A DNA stretch of 64,000 bases from Opitutus sp. ER46 (GTDB lineage Bacteria > Verrucomicrobiota > Verrucomicrobiia > Opitutales > Opitutaceae). Position 1 is the first letter of the stretch. Every line of letters begins with the position of its first letter. The notes beneath the pieces were generated by a model, which saw only the letters and a list, made by a program, of their open reading frames with translations, was not told where the DNA came from and made no database searches. A program made the translations under genes and the position numbers. The DNA lies in NCBI RefSeq assembly GCF_003054705.1, contig NZ_QAYX01000023.1, forward strand, positions 1 through 64,000, in the 5' to 3' direction. This document shows, one piece after another, positions 49,560 to 57,520 of this stretch.

Positions 49560-52244
49560 CTACGGCGCGATCGTCAGCCGGGCCGTCGTAAGCGGCCGAT
49601 CGGAGGCGGGACCGGCGAAGAACTCGTAGATACCGGGATCGACGACGTAGCGGCCGCCCGCTTCGTCCCAGCGGCGGAGCCGTGAGCAGGGCAGGTCGAG
49701 CACGACCTCGGCGGCGCCGCCGGCTTTCACCGGCACGCGCTGGAACGCCACCAAGTGACGCAGCGGCGCGCCTTCCATCCGCGGCCGCGACGTGACGTAC
49801 AGTTGCACGACTTCCTCGCCATCCCGGCGTCCGGTGTTGCGCACCGGCACGGTGATGCGAACCGTTTCGTCCGCCCGCGCCTTGGGCGAGGGGAGCGCCA
49901 GCTGACCGTAGGCGAACGTGGTGTAGCTGAGCCCGTGGCCGAAAGCGAAGAGCGGCGTGCCCGTGAAATAGCGATACGTGCGGCCGGCCATCGCGTAGTT
50001 TTCAAAAGGCGGGAGGTCGGCGTCGGCGCGGTAGAAGGTGACCGGGAGCCGGCCGGCTGGGTTGAGATCGCCGAGGAGGAGTTCTGCCAGCGCGTCGCCG
50101 CCGCGCTGGCCGTAGTACCAGGCCTCGACGACAGCGTTCGGCTTTACCACGTCGAAACTGAGCGCGCTGCCGTTGCACAGGACGACGGTGAACGGTTTGC
50201 CGAGCGCGGCGACGCGGTCGAGGAGGTCGCGCTGCGATTGCGGGAGCAGCATGCTGGTCCGGTCGCCGCCAACGAAGCCGTCCACTTTCACGCTCATCGC
50301 CTCGCCCTCGAGGGCCGGGGTGATGCCGAGCGTCAGGAGAATGTGATCGGCGGTGCGCGCCTGCGCGAGGGCGGCGTCGAGCCCGCCCGGCGGGCGCCAG
50401 CCGAACTGGATGCGGCCAACGGCCGACCCGGGACGTTGCGTGTATTCGAGCCGGATGCGATAGGCGCGTCGCTGTTCGAGCATCAGTTTTGCGGTGCTGA
50501 CGCGCTCGACCGCGGCATTGTGGACGGAGTTGCCGTGCGTCGGGTTGCCGGCGACGGGCTGGTCGTCGACGAACAGCTGCGCCGCGCCGATATAGGTGAT
50601 CGCGAGCTCATGCTCGCCGCTGACACGCGGGACGAGCACGCCGGTCCAGCGGAGCGCGACGTTTTCGAGGGGAAGCCCAGGCACGGGCTGCGCGGGATTC
50701 CAGTAGAAGTCGATCTGCGCGTCGTGCCGCACATCGGTCGGCGCGCCGGAGAAATCCGCCGGCGTGAAAAGCTCGCGCTTCAGACCGACACTCGCACGCG
50801 AGGCGTCGCCGAAGATCACGCCGTCGCTGAAGGGCCGGCCGCCCTCGCGGAACCCCGCGACGAGGGGCACGGCCGGGTCGTAGGTCACCGCAATGCCGCG
50901 GGCGCCGAGTTGGCGCTGGAGCGCCTGGACGAGCGTGGTGGGGCGGGCCGGCGTGCCGGCGTAGTTGCCGAGCATGCACAGGTGGTCGTCCCCGGTCGGA
51001 CCGAGGATGGCCACGCGCTTCACCTTCGCGGGATCGAGCGGCAGCGCGCCGTCATTCTTCAGTAGCACGAGGCTCTGGCGCGCGGCTTCGAGGGCGAGTT
51101 GGTCATGCTCCGGTGCGTCGACGGCGGACTCGGGCGTCTTCGCCCAAGGCACGCGGTCAGCGGAGTCGAACATCCCGAGCCGGAAGCGCAGGGTGAAGAG
51201 GTGCCGCAGGGCGCGGTCGAGGTCCGCCTCCTGCACCAGCCCGCGCTCGAGTGCCGCGGGGAGGGCGTGATAGGTGCCGTCGCTGCAGAGGTCGTTGCCG
51301 GCCTTGAGCGCGGCCGCGATGGCGTCGGGGGCGTCGGGGGCGAAGTGGTGGCCGCGTTCGTTGTGGAGATCGGACACGTTGCCAACGTCGCCGACGATGG
51401 CGCCGGTGAAACCCCATTCGCGGGCGAGCACCGATTGCAGGAGGAACGCGTTGGCCGGGGCGGGCGTGCCGTTGATCGCGTTGTAGGCGCTCATTACGGA
51501 CGTCGCGCCGCCCTCGCGCACGCCGAGCTCGAAGGCGGGCAGGTAGGTCTCGCGCAGGTCGCGGGCGGAGACGGTGGCGTTGAACTGATGGCGGGAGAGT
51601 TCGGGTCCGCTGTGGACGGCGAAATGCTTCAGCGTGGCGACGGTGTGCAGGTAGCGCGGGTCGTTGCCCTGCAGGCCGCGCACGAACGCGACGCCGAGCA
51701 GGCCGCTGAGCAGCGGATCCTCGCCGTACGTCTCCTGACCGCGGCCCCAGCGCGGATCGCGAAAGATGTTAATGTTCGGCGACCAGATCGTGATGCCCTG
51801 GTAGATCTCGGTGCCGCCCTTGCGCCGCAGCGCGGCATGGTACTTGGCGCGGGCCTCGGTCGCGACGACCTCGGCGATGCGCTTGTGGAGGGTCGGGTTC
51901 CAGGTCGCGGCGAGTCCGATAGCCTGCGGGAAGACCGTCGCGACGCCGTTGCGCGCGAGCCCGTGCAACCCCTCGTTCCACCAGTGGTAGGCCGGGACCC
52001 CAAGTCGCGGAATGGGCGCGCTACCCATGCCGAGCTGGGAGATCTTTTCATCGCGGGTGAGGCGGCCGACGAGGTCGTCGACACGTTGCTCGAGCGGCAG
52101 GTCGGGATTGCGGAAGGGCAGGCTCGGACCCGGGCCGGGAGCGGTTGCGGCGGCGGACGCCGCGGTGGCCGCGCTGGTCGGCAGCGCCAGGGCCAGGGCG
52201 AGGGGAAGCAGGAGCGAGGCAGGGAGGAGACGGGGGGCGGTCAC
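49560..52244 (-). CDS. GH3 glycoside hydrolase with PA14 insert
   Basis: An exported 894-residue GH3 enzyme, probably a beta-glucosidase or beta-xylosidase. GTG 52244 starts a signal peptide of about 28 residues (LLPLALALALPTSAA). The first domain has ETYGEDPLLSG and KHFAVHSGPE. The nucleophile candidate is D286 in GFTGAIVGDVGNVSDLH. The residue before it is Gly, where Ser is more common (SD). The second domain carries LLKNDGALPLDP. A PA14-type beta-sandwich is inserted at about 490-620 (VSGEHELAITYIGAAQLFVDD). The C-terminal fibronectin III-like domain ends near 890. It is followed by the LacI gene upstream and faces the divergent receptor, so it is part of the same sugar system. Confidence 0.93.
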   Translation of the reverse strand: MTAPRLLPASLLLPLALALALPTSAATAASAAATAPGPGPSLPFRNPDLPLEQRVDDLVGRLTRDEKISQLGMGSAPIPRLGVPAYHWWNEGLHGLARNGVATVFPQAIGLAATWNPTLHKRIAEVVATEARAKYHAALRRKGGTEIYQGITIWSPNINIFRDPRWGRGQETYGEDPLLSGLLGVAFVRGLQGNDPRYLHTVATLKHFAVHSGPELSRHQFNATVSARDLRETYLPAFELGVREGGATSVMSAYNAINGTPAPANAFLLQSVLAREWGFTGAIVGDVGNVSDLHNERGHHFAPDAPDAIAAALKAGNDLCSDGTYHALPAALERGLVQEADLDRALRHLFTLRFRLGMFDSADRVPWAKTPESAVDAPEHDQLALEAARQSLVLLKNDGALPLDPAKVKRVAILGPTGDDHLCMLGNYAGTPARPTTLVQALQRQLGARGIAVTYDPAVPLVAGFREGGRPFSDGVIFGDASRASVGLKRELFTPADFSGAPTDVRHDAQIDFYWNPAQPVPGLPLENVALRWTGVLVPRVSGEHELAITYIGAAQLFVDDQPVAGNPTHGNSVHNAAVERVSTAKLMLEQRRAYRIRLEYTQRPGSAVGRIQFGWRPPGGLDAALAQARTADHILLTLGITPALEGEAMSVKVDGFVGGDRTSMLLPQSQRDLLDRVAALGKPFTVVLCNGSALSFDVVKPNAVVEAWYYGQRGGDALAELLLGDLNPAGRLPVTFYRADADLPPFENYAMAGRTYRYFTGTPLFAFGHGLSYTTFAYGQLALPSPKARADETVRITVPVRNTGRRDGEEVVQLYVTSRPRMEGAPLRHLVAFQRVPVKAGGAAEVVLDLPCSRLRRWDEAGGRYVVDPGIYEFFAGPASDRPLTTARLTIAP

Positions 52245-52368
52245 GATGAGGTAAGGGATCGCCGCGCCGGGGCGGGCGGCAAGGGAGGGGGATGGTGCAT
52301 GCGAAAGGCGCGTGCGGCGACGGGCGCGTCATGCGCATCGTGGCCGCCCTTGCCGGCGGCCGCTGGCG

Positions 52369-53397
52369 TCACCGGCGCCCGGGCAGCGTGTTCCCCTCGC
52401 GCCAGGAGCCGGTGAGAATCACCTCGTGCGGATCGGCGGGCACGCCCGTCTCGTTGTGGTACAGGAGGCCCACGAGGGTCTCGATCGCGAGCGCGCCGAT
52501 CTTCGCCGGATCGTAGTACACGCCGGCGGCGCCGTGGCCGGGGTTGTCCTGCAGCTCGACCAGCCCGACCTCGCGCGGGACATCGACGCGGAGCGCGCGC
52601 AGCCAGCCGAGCACGGGGCGGGCGTGCGTGACGAGCAGGGCGTCCGGCCGCTCCCGGCGAAACCACGCGCCGAACTCGGCTTCGCTGCTCGGCGTGCCGG
52701 GGCACACGGCGACCGGTTCCAGGGCCGGCGCGCTGTGCTGGTATTGCAGATACGCGCCGAGCCAGCGGGCGCCCACCCGCGGACTGTCGTTGGCCTCGGT
52801 GAAGACAAAGCCGATCCGCCGGTAGCCTTTGGCCACGCAGCGGTCCAGCGCCTGCACCACGGTGTCGAAATGGTTTTCCGTCACCGCGTGAAACCGCGGG
52901 CTGCGCAGCGTGAGCCCGAGCGCGACGACCGAGAACGGGTCCCACGGGAGCTCGAGTTCGTGCAGCCCCGGCGGCATCCGGCCGATGAGTACACCGTGGA
53001 CGTTTCGCGCGAGGAGAATGTCCCGGAACCGGCGCGGGGACATGCCCGGCTCGGCCAGCCAGAAATGCTCGAGGTTGTAGCCCAGTTCGAGGGCGCGCTG
53101 CACGGCGCCGGGAAAGAAGTCCGGCCGGTCGTGGTGCGGCGGGCGCCACCCGAACGGCGTCGCATGGCAGGTGACAAACGCGATCGTCTCGTGCCGCAGG
53201 GTCCGGCGCGTGCGCCGGTTGCGCATCAAGGCGGCGACGAGCGGATTGGTGCGGTACCCCAGCAGCCGGGCCGCCTCCTGCACCTTGCGCCGCGTGGCGG
53301 CGGAGATCCGGGGGCTGTCGCGCAGCGCCAGCGCCACCGTGGAACGGTGCACGCCCACGCGCACGGCGACGTCTTGCATCGTGGCCGAGGGGGTCAT
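52369..53397 (-). CDS. LacI family transcriptional regulator
   Basis: A 342-residue repressor/activator. The N-terminal HTH is TMQDVAVRVGVHRSTVALAL (about 6-25) with the hinge region near 50-60. The effector domain follows, with a late ETLVGLLYHNETGVP typical of XylR/LacI-like members. ATG 53397 places the HTH at the N terminus. The open frame continues far upstream, but that part is antisense to the receptor gene. It is divergent from the receptor and upstream of GH3 on the same strand, 124 bp apart. A palindrome at 53434 lies just before the start and may be its operator. Confidence 0.92.
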   Translation of the reverse strand: MTPSATMQDVAVRVGVHRSTVALALRDSPRISAATRRKVQEAARLLGYRTNPLVAALMRNRRTRRTLRHETIAFVTCHATPFGWRPPHHDRPDFFPGAVQRALELGYNLEHFWLAEPGMSPRRFRDILLARNVHGVLIGRMPPGLHELELPWDPFSVVALGLTLRSPRFHAVTENHFDTVVQALDRCVAKGYRRIGFVFTEANDSPRVGARWLGAYLQYQHSAPALEPVAVCPGTPSSEAEFGAWFRRERPDALLVTHARPVLGWLRALRVDVPREVGLVELQDNPGHGAAGVYYDPAKIGALAIETLVGLLYHNETGVPADPHEVILTGSWREGNTLPGRR

Positions 53398-53784
53398 GCG
53401 GCAGCGTACCATTTCGGTCCGACGCGTGGGGATCATCAGAACTGATGAGGGCGGGCGTGGCGGCGGCGGCTTGGTGCGGGCCGCGGCGGCGCCAAGCCTT
53501 TCAGCAAATCCGGGTTGCGCGGGTTTCATCCCGGTGCGCCCGGCGGGCCGCCGCGGCGCGGAGTTCAACGATGCGAACGGCCGGCCCGTTGGCAGGTGCC
53601 GCGCTCCGACCGCAACTGTCGCCGTCAAGCCGACTTTCCCCGTCGCCAGCACGCGAACCCCCGCGTCCGCGTTGCCCCGCCTCAGGCGAGTCCCTTGCCG
53701 AACCCCGATTCCGATCCGCCCCAATGCTGTCACCGGCACGCCCCTGTGCCGGTGGTGCTCCTGGAAACTGACACCGTAACCCAA
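53398..53784. other. Divergent control region between LacI and receptor genes
   Basis: 387 bp with no supported gene. It holds the palindrome at 53434-53447 and presumably both promoters. Reading frames cross it on both strands but lack protein-like sequence. Confidence 0.5.
53434..53447. promoter_or_regulatory. Candidate operator of the second LacI regulator
   Basis: CATCAG and CTGATG, 6-bp arms around AA, 37 bp upstream of the LacI start. The spacing and position suit autoregulation and control of the divergent receptor gene. Confidence 0.5.
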
Positions 53785-56700
53785 ATGACCTCCAAGCGAT
53801 TGATCCCGTATCCGGTCCTCCGGACCACGGCGCTGACCGCGTGCTTGCTCGCGACCGGCGCCCTTGCGCAGGTTGCGCCCACCCCCACGCCTTTGCCTCC
53901 ATCCACCGCGCCGGCCACGCCGGCGCCCGCCCGCCCGCCCGTTACCCTGCGGAACGCCGAGAACGGCGCGGCCGAGGAGGTGGTCTCGCTCTCGCCCTTC
54001 GAGGTCGTGGCCGACACGCGGGGCTACTTCTCCGCGAACTCGATGTCCGGGACGCGCTTCAACACCAAGGTCGAGGACCTCGCCTCGTCGCTCACCGTCA
54101 TCACGAAGGAACAGATGGATGACTTCGCGATGCTCGACATCAACGACGTCTTCAACTTCACCGCCGGCACCGAGGGCACCGCGACGTACACGGACTACGT
54201 GATCGATCGCAACGGCCAGTTGCAGGACAACGTGCAGCTCGATCCGTCCAACGCCAACCGCGTGCGCGGCATCCTCGCGGCCAACCAGTCCTACGGCAAT
54301 TTCGAGACCACGCGGCTGACGATGGACCGCATGATCATCGACGGCGTGGAGATCAGCCGCGGCCCCAACGCCAACGTCTTCGGCCTCGGCTACGCCGCCG
54401 GTACGTTCAACCAGGTGCCGGCCTCCGCCAACCTCACGCGCAACCGCACCCGGGTCGAGGCGCGGGCCGACAGCTACGACGGCTACCGCACCGCGCTCGA
54501 CTTCAACCGCGTGCTCAAGAAGGGCGTTCTCGCCGTCCGCGTGAACGGCGTCTTCCAGCACGATGGCTTCATCCGCAAGCCGTCGGGCATGGATACGGTC
54601 CGGTACAACGGCTTCGTGAAGTATCAGCCGTTCCAGAACACGACGATCACGGCGTCGTTCCTCTACACGCGGTCCGAAGGCAACCGCCCCAACTTCACCC
54701 CGCCGCGCGACTCGATCACCGACTGGGTCAACGCCGGCAAGCCCACCTGGGATCCCGTGCTCCAAGTCATCCATCTCAACGGCCAGACCATCGACCGCAA
54801 TGGCGTCGTCTCGGGCGGCCGGGCGCTCGTGCCGATCACGGCCGACTCCAGCATCCCGGCGTACATTCCGCTCTCGCGCGGCCCGAACAACTCCCGGGCG
54901 ATGCTCTACGTCGATACCGACGGCATCAAATACTGGACCGCCCCCGGCGCCACCAGCAGCGTCAACTCGGCCCTGATCACCCCGGCCGGCGGCAGCCAGT
55001 CGGTCCGCTACATGATGACCAACCCGCTCGGTTCGTCCGGCGGCAAGTACTCCGGCCAGCCGCTGTGGACGACCACGCCGACGATCGGCGACCATAGCTA
55101 TTACGACTGGAGCGCGGTCAACCTCTCTGCGCCGAACCGGCAGTGGGATCGCGTGAAGGTGTATCACGCGTCGCTCGACCAGGTGCTGCTCAATACGCCG
55201 CGGCAGACGCTCGTCGTGCAGGGCTCGGTGTTCCGCGAGGACGCCATGCGCTACCAGCGCCAGCCGCTGGGCAACTCCGGCATTTCCGGCCAGACCGGCC
55301 AGTACTTTGTCGATATCGACGAGCGCCGGCTCGACGGCACACCCAACCCCTTCTTCCTCCGGCCGTACATCGCCGCCGGTGAGTTCACCACCCGGTATGC
55401 GCCGGCCAAGTGGGATACCTATCGCCTGCAGGCCGCCTACAAGCTGGATCTCCGCGGGGAGAAGAACTGGCTGAAGTGGCTCGGGCTGCATCAGCTGACC
55501 GGGTACGACGAGTACAAGTACCGCATCAACCGGCAGTGGAGCTACCGCGAGGCGCTCGCCTCGAATCACACGTGGACGCAGGCCGGCTACACCGGTTTCA
55601 ACGCCAACCAGGGCCGCTCCGTGCAGAGCAATGTGACCGGCGGCCCGCAGGCCGGACCGGCCGTCGTCCGCCAGTACTACCGCTACTACGTGGGCGACAC
55701 GAACAGCGTGAATGTCGCGTACGCGCCGGGCAACTTTGAGCACGGCACGTATCCGTTCTCCTGGGGCGGTTATCGGACCCAGACCGGTGGCGTCGTCGAC
55801 CCCGCCAGCGCGCAGTTCTACAATGAACCCGCCACCCTCGCCCTGATGCCCACCACCGACCAGACGGGCGGCAACTACAGCCTGAAGCAGATCATCAAGA
55901 CCCCGGGCGGGGTCATCCAGAGTCACTTCCTCGATGGGAAAGTCGTGACGACCTTCGGCATGCGGCAGGATAAGGTGTATTCGAAGAACGGCATCAACAA
56001 GGTGACCGACGTGACGCCGGTCGGCGGCGCGAACCTGCTCAACAACAACACCGAGTTCGACTGGGCGTATAACAACTCATGGGAGCCGGGGGACTACCGC
56101 TTCAACGTCGGCAAAACCAAGACGGGTGGCGTCGTCGTGCGCCCCTTCCGTGACCTCCGCTTCATCCAGGAGGCGTCGAACCATGGCGGCCCGCTCGGCT
56201 GGCTCGCCGACGCGGCGCGCGGGCTGTCGCTGACCTACAACCAGTCCGACAACTTCTACCCGCAAGCGCCCGCCATCGACCTGTTCCGGCAGCAGCTGCC
56301 GAACGTCACCGGCGAGGGCAAGGACTACGGGTTCTGGCTCAACCTGGCCGACGGCAAGGTCGTCGTCCGGTTCAACCACTACATCACGAAGCAACTGAAC
56401 ATCCGCAATGGTGACGCCAACACGATCGCCCAGCGCGTCCTCCGCATCGACATGGACGTGTCGTCGGACCATTTCCAGCTCTACGACCGCGCGAACGACT
56501 GGTTCCGGCTCACCCATCCCGAGTGGTCCGACACGCAGGTGCGGCAGGCGATCGCCGACCAGATGCAGATCCCGATCGACGAGTACGAGGAGCTGATGTC
56601 CGCCTTCCGCGCGGGCTCGATTGCCGCGACCAACGACTTCACGGCCTCGGGCAACGAGATCGAAATCAACTTCAACCCCACGCGGCACTGGCGCTTCTCC

Positions 56701-57381
56701 GGCTCCGTGACGCAGCAGAAGGCCGTGACCTCGAACGTCTCGAGCGTCGTGCAGCAGTGGATCGATCGCCGCATGCCGGTGTGGACGTCCATCGTGGACC
56801 AGAACTTCAACCCCAGTCTCGGCACGGGCGTGTCGCAGGGCTGGGAGCCGACCGCCGACAACCCGCAGCACCTGTGGTGGACGCACGGCTACAACCGGAC
56901 GTCGTTCCCGAACGGATACTACGCGAACAACGTCGCGGCGCCGTACAAGGTGATCAAGCAGCAGGAGGGCAAGGCGCGGCCCAACATCCGCGAGTACAAC
57001 GTCAAGTTCGCCGCCAGCGTCGACCTGGCCGCCTTTACCGAGCAGCGCTACCTCAAGAACGTCCGCGTCGGTGCCTCCGGCAACTGGCAGGACAAGGCGG
57101 CGATCGGCTACTACGGCGTACAGCAGCTCCCGGACGTGGTGACCGACCTCGATCCGAACCGGCCCGTCTGGGACAAGGCGCGGCTGTATGTGGGCGCGTT
57201 TGTCTCGTACCGCACGAAGCTCTTCAACAACCGCGTCGCGGCGAACTTCCAGCTCAACGTCGAGAACCTCGGCGAAAACGGCCGGCTGCAGCCGATCGGC
57301 GCGTTTCCCGACGGCACCCCCAACGCGTACCGCATCGTGGACCCGCAGAAATTCATTCTCTCGGCGAGCTTTGACCTGTAG
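53785..57381 (+). CDS. Large TonB-dependent receptor (GH3/LacI locus)
   Basis: A 1,198-residue outer-membrane receptor. ATG 53785 begins a signal peptide (MTSKRLIPYPVLRTTALTA, cleavage near GALAQ). A Pro/Thr/Ala linker leads to the TonB-box-like VVSLSPFEVVADTRGY. The plug (about 80-220) has SSLTVITKEQMDDFAMLDI, DGVEISRGPNANVFGLG and the following A-G-T-F-N-Q. The barrel is long, with many Tyr/Asn-rich strands, and ends FILSASFDL. No STN domain is present, so regulation should rest on the divergent LacI or the downstream kinase. The substrate is unknown; the GH3 enzyme suggests a plant-type oligosaccharide. Confidence 0.94.
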   Translation: MTSKRLIPYPVLRTTALTACLLATGALAQVAPTPTPLPPSTAPATPAPARPPVTLRNAENGAAEEVVSLSPFEVVADTRGYFSANSMSGTRFNTKVEDLASSLTVITKEQMDDFAMLDINDVFNFTAGTEGTATYTDYVIDRNGQLQDNVQLDPSNANRVRGILAANQSYGNFETTRLTMDRMIIDGVEISRGPNANVFGLGYAAGTFNQVPASANLTRNRTRVEARADSYDGYRTALDFNRVLKKGVLAVRVNGVFQHDGFIRKPSGMDTVRYNGFVKYQPFQNTTITASFLYTRSEGNRPNFTPPRDSITDWVNAGKPTWDPVLQVIHLNGQTIDRNGVVSGGRALVPITADSSIPAYIPLSRGPNNSRAMLYVDTDGIKYWTAPGATSSVNSALITPAGGSQSVRYMMTNPLGSSGGKYSGQPLWTTTPTIGDHSYYDWSAVNLSAPNRQWDRVKVYHASLDQVLLNTPRQTLVVQGSVFREDAMRYQRQPLGNSGISGQTGQYFVDIDERRLDGTPNPFFLRPYIAAGEFTTRYAPAKWDTYRLQAAYKLDLRGEKNWLKWLGLHQLTGYDEYKYRINRQWSYREALASNHTWTQAGYTGFNANQGRSVQSNVTGGPQAGPAVVRQYYRYYVGDTNSVNVAYAPGNFEHGTYPFSWGGYRTQTGGVVDPASAQFYNEPATLALMPTTDQTGGNYSLKQIIKTPGGVIQSHFLDGKVVTTFGMRQDKVYSKNGINKVTDVTPVGGANLLNNNTEFDWAYNNSWEPGDYRFNVGKTKTGGVVVRPFRDLRFIQEASNHGGPLGWLADAARGLSLTYNQSDNFYPQAPAIDLFRQQLPNVTGEGKDYGFWLNLADGKVVVRFNHYITKQLNIRNGDANTIAQRVLRIDMDVSSDHFQLYDRANDWFRLTHPEWSDTQVRQAIADQMQIPIDEYEELMSAFRAGSIAATNDFTASGNEIEINFNPTRHWRFSGSVTQQKAVTSNVSSVVQQWIDRRMPVWTSIVDQNFNPSLGTGVSQGWEPTADNPQHLWWTHGYNRTSFPNGYYANNVAAPYKVIKQQEGKARPNIREYNVKFAASVDLAAFTEQRYLKNVRVGASGNWQDKAAIGYYGVQQLPDVVTDLDPNRPVWDKARLYVGAFVSYRTKLFNNRVAANFQLNVENLGENGRLQPIGAFPDGTPNAYRIVDPQKFILSASFDL

Positions 57382-57425
57382 CGCGGACCGGATCCGTAAT
57401 CTCCCTGCGGCCACTCCCGCGGGGC

Positions 57426-57459
57426 GCGGCGGCGGCACTCCGCGGGGGGGCGCCGCCGC
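57426..57459 (+). terminator. GC-rich hairpin after the receptor gene
   Basis: GCGGCGGCG and CGCCGCCGC, 9-bp arms with a 16-nt loop, 45 bp after the receptor stop and 62 bp before the kinase start. No T-run follows; it may be a weak terminator. Confidence 0.45.
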
Positions 57460-57520
57460 TGGATTGCAGGCGCTGCCGGCGGCGGCTTTCGGCTGTTCAT
57501 GCCGGGCGGGTCCGCGCACT

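Noticed and set aside
53398-55926. A long upstream extension of the second LacI gene's frame
   Set aside because: It is antisense to the receptor gene and has shadow-like composition. The HTH domain begins directly at the ATG at 53397.
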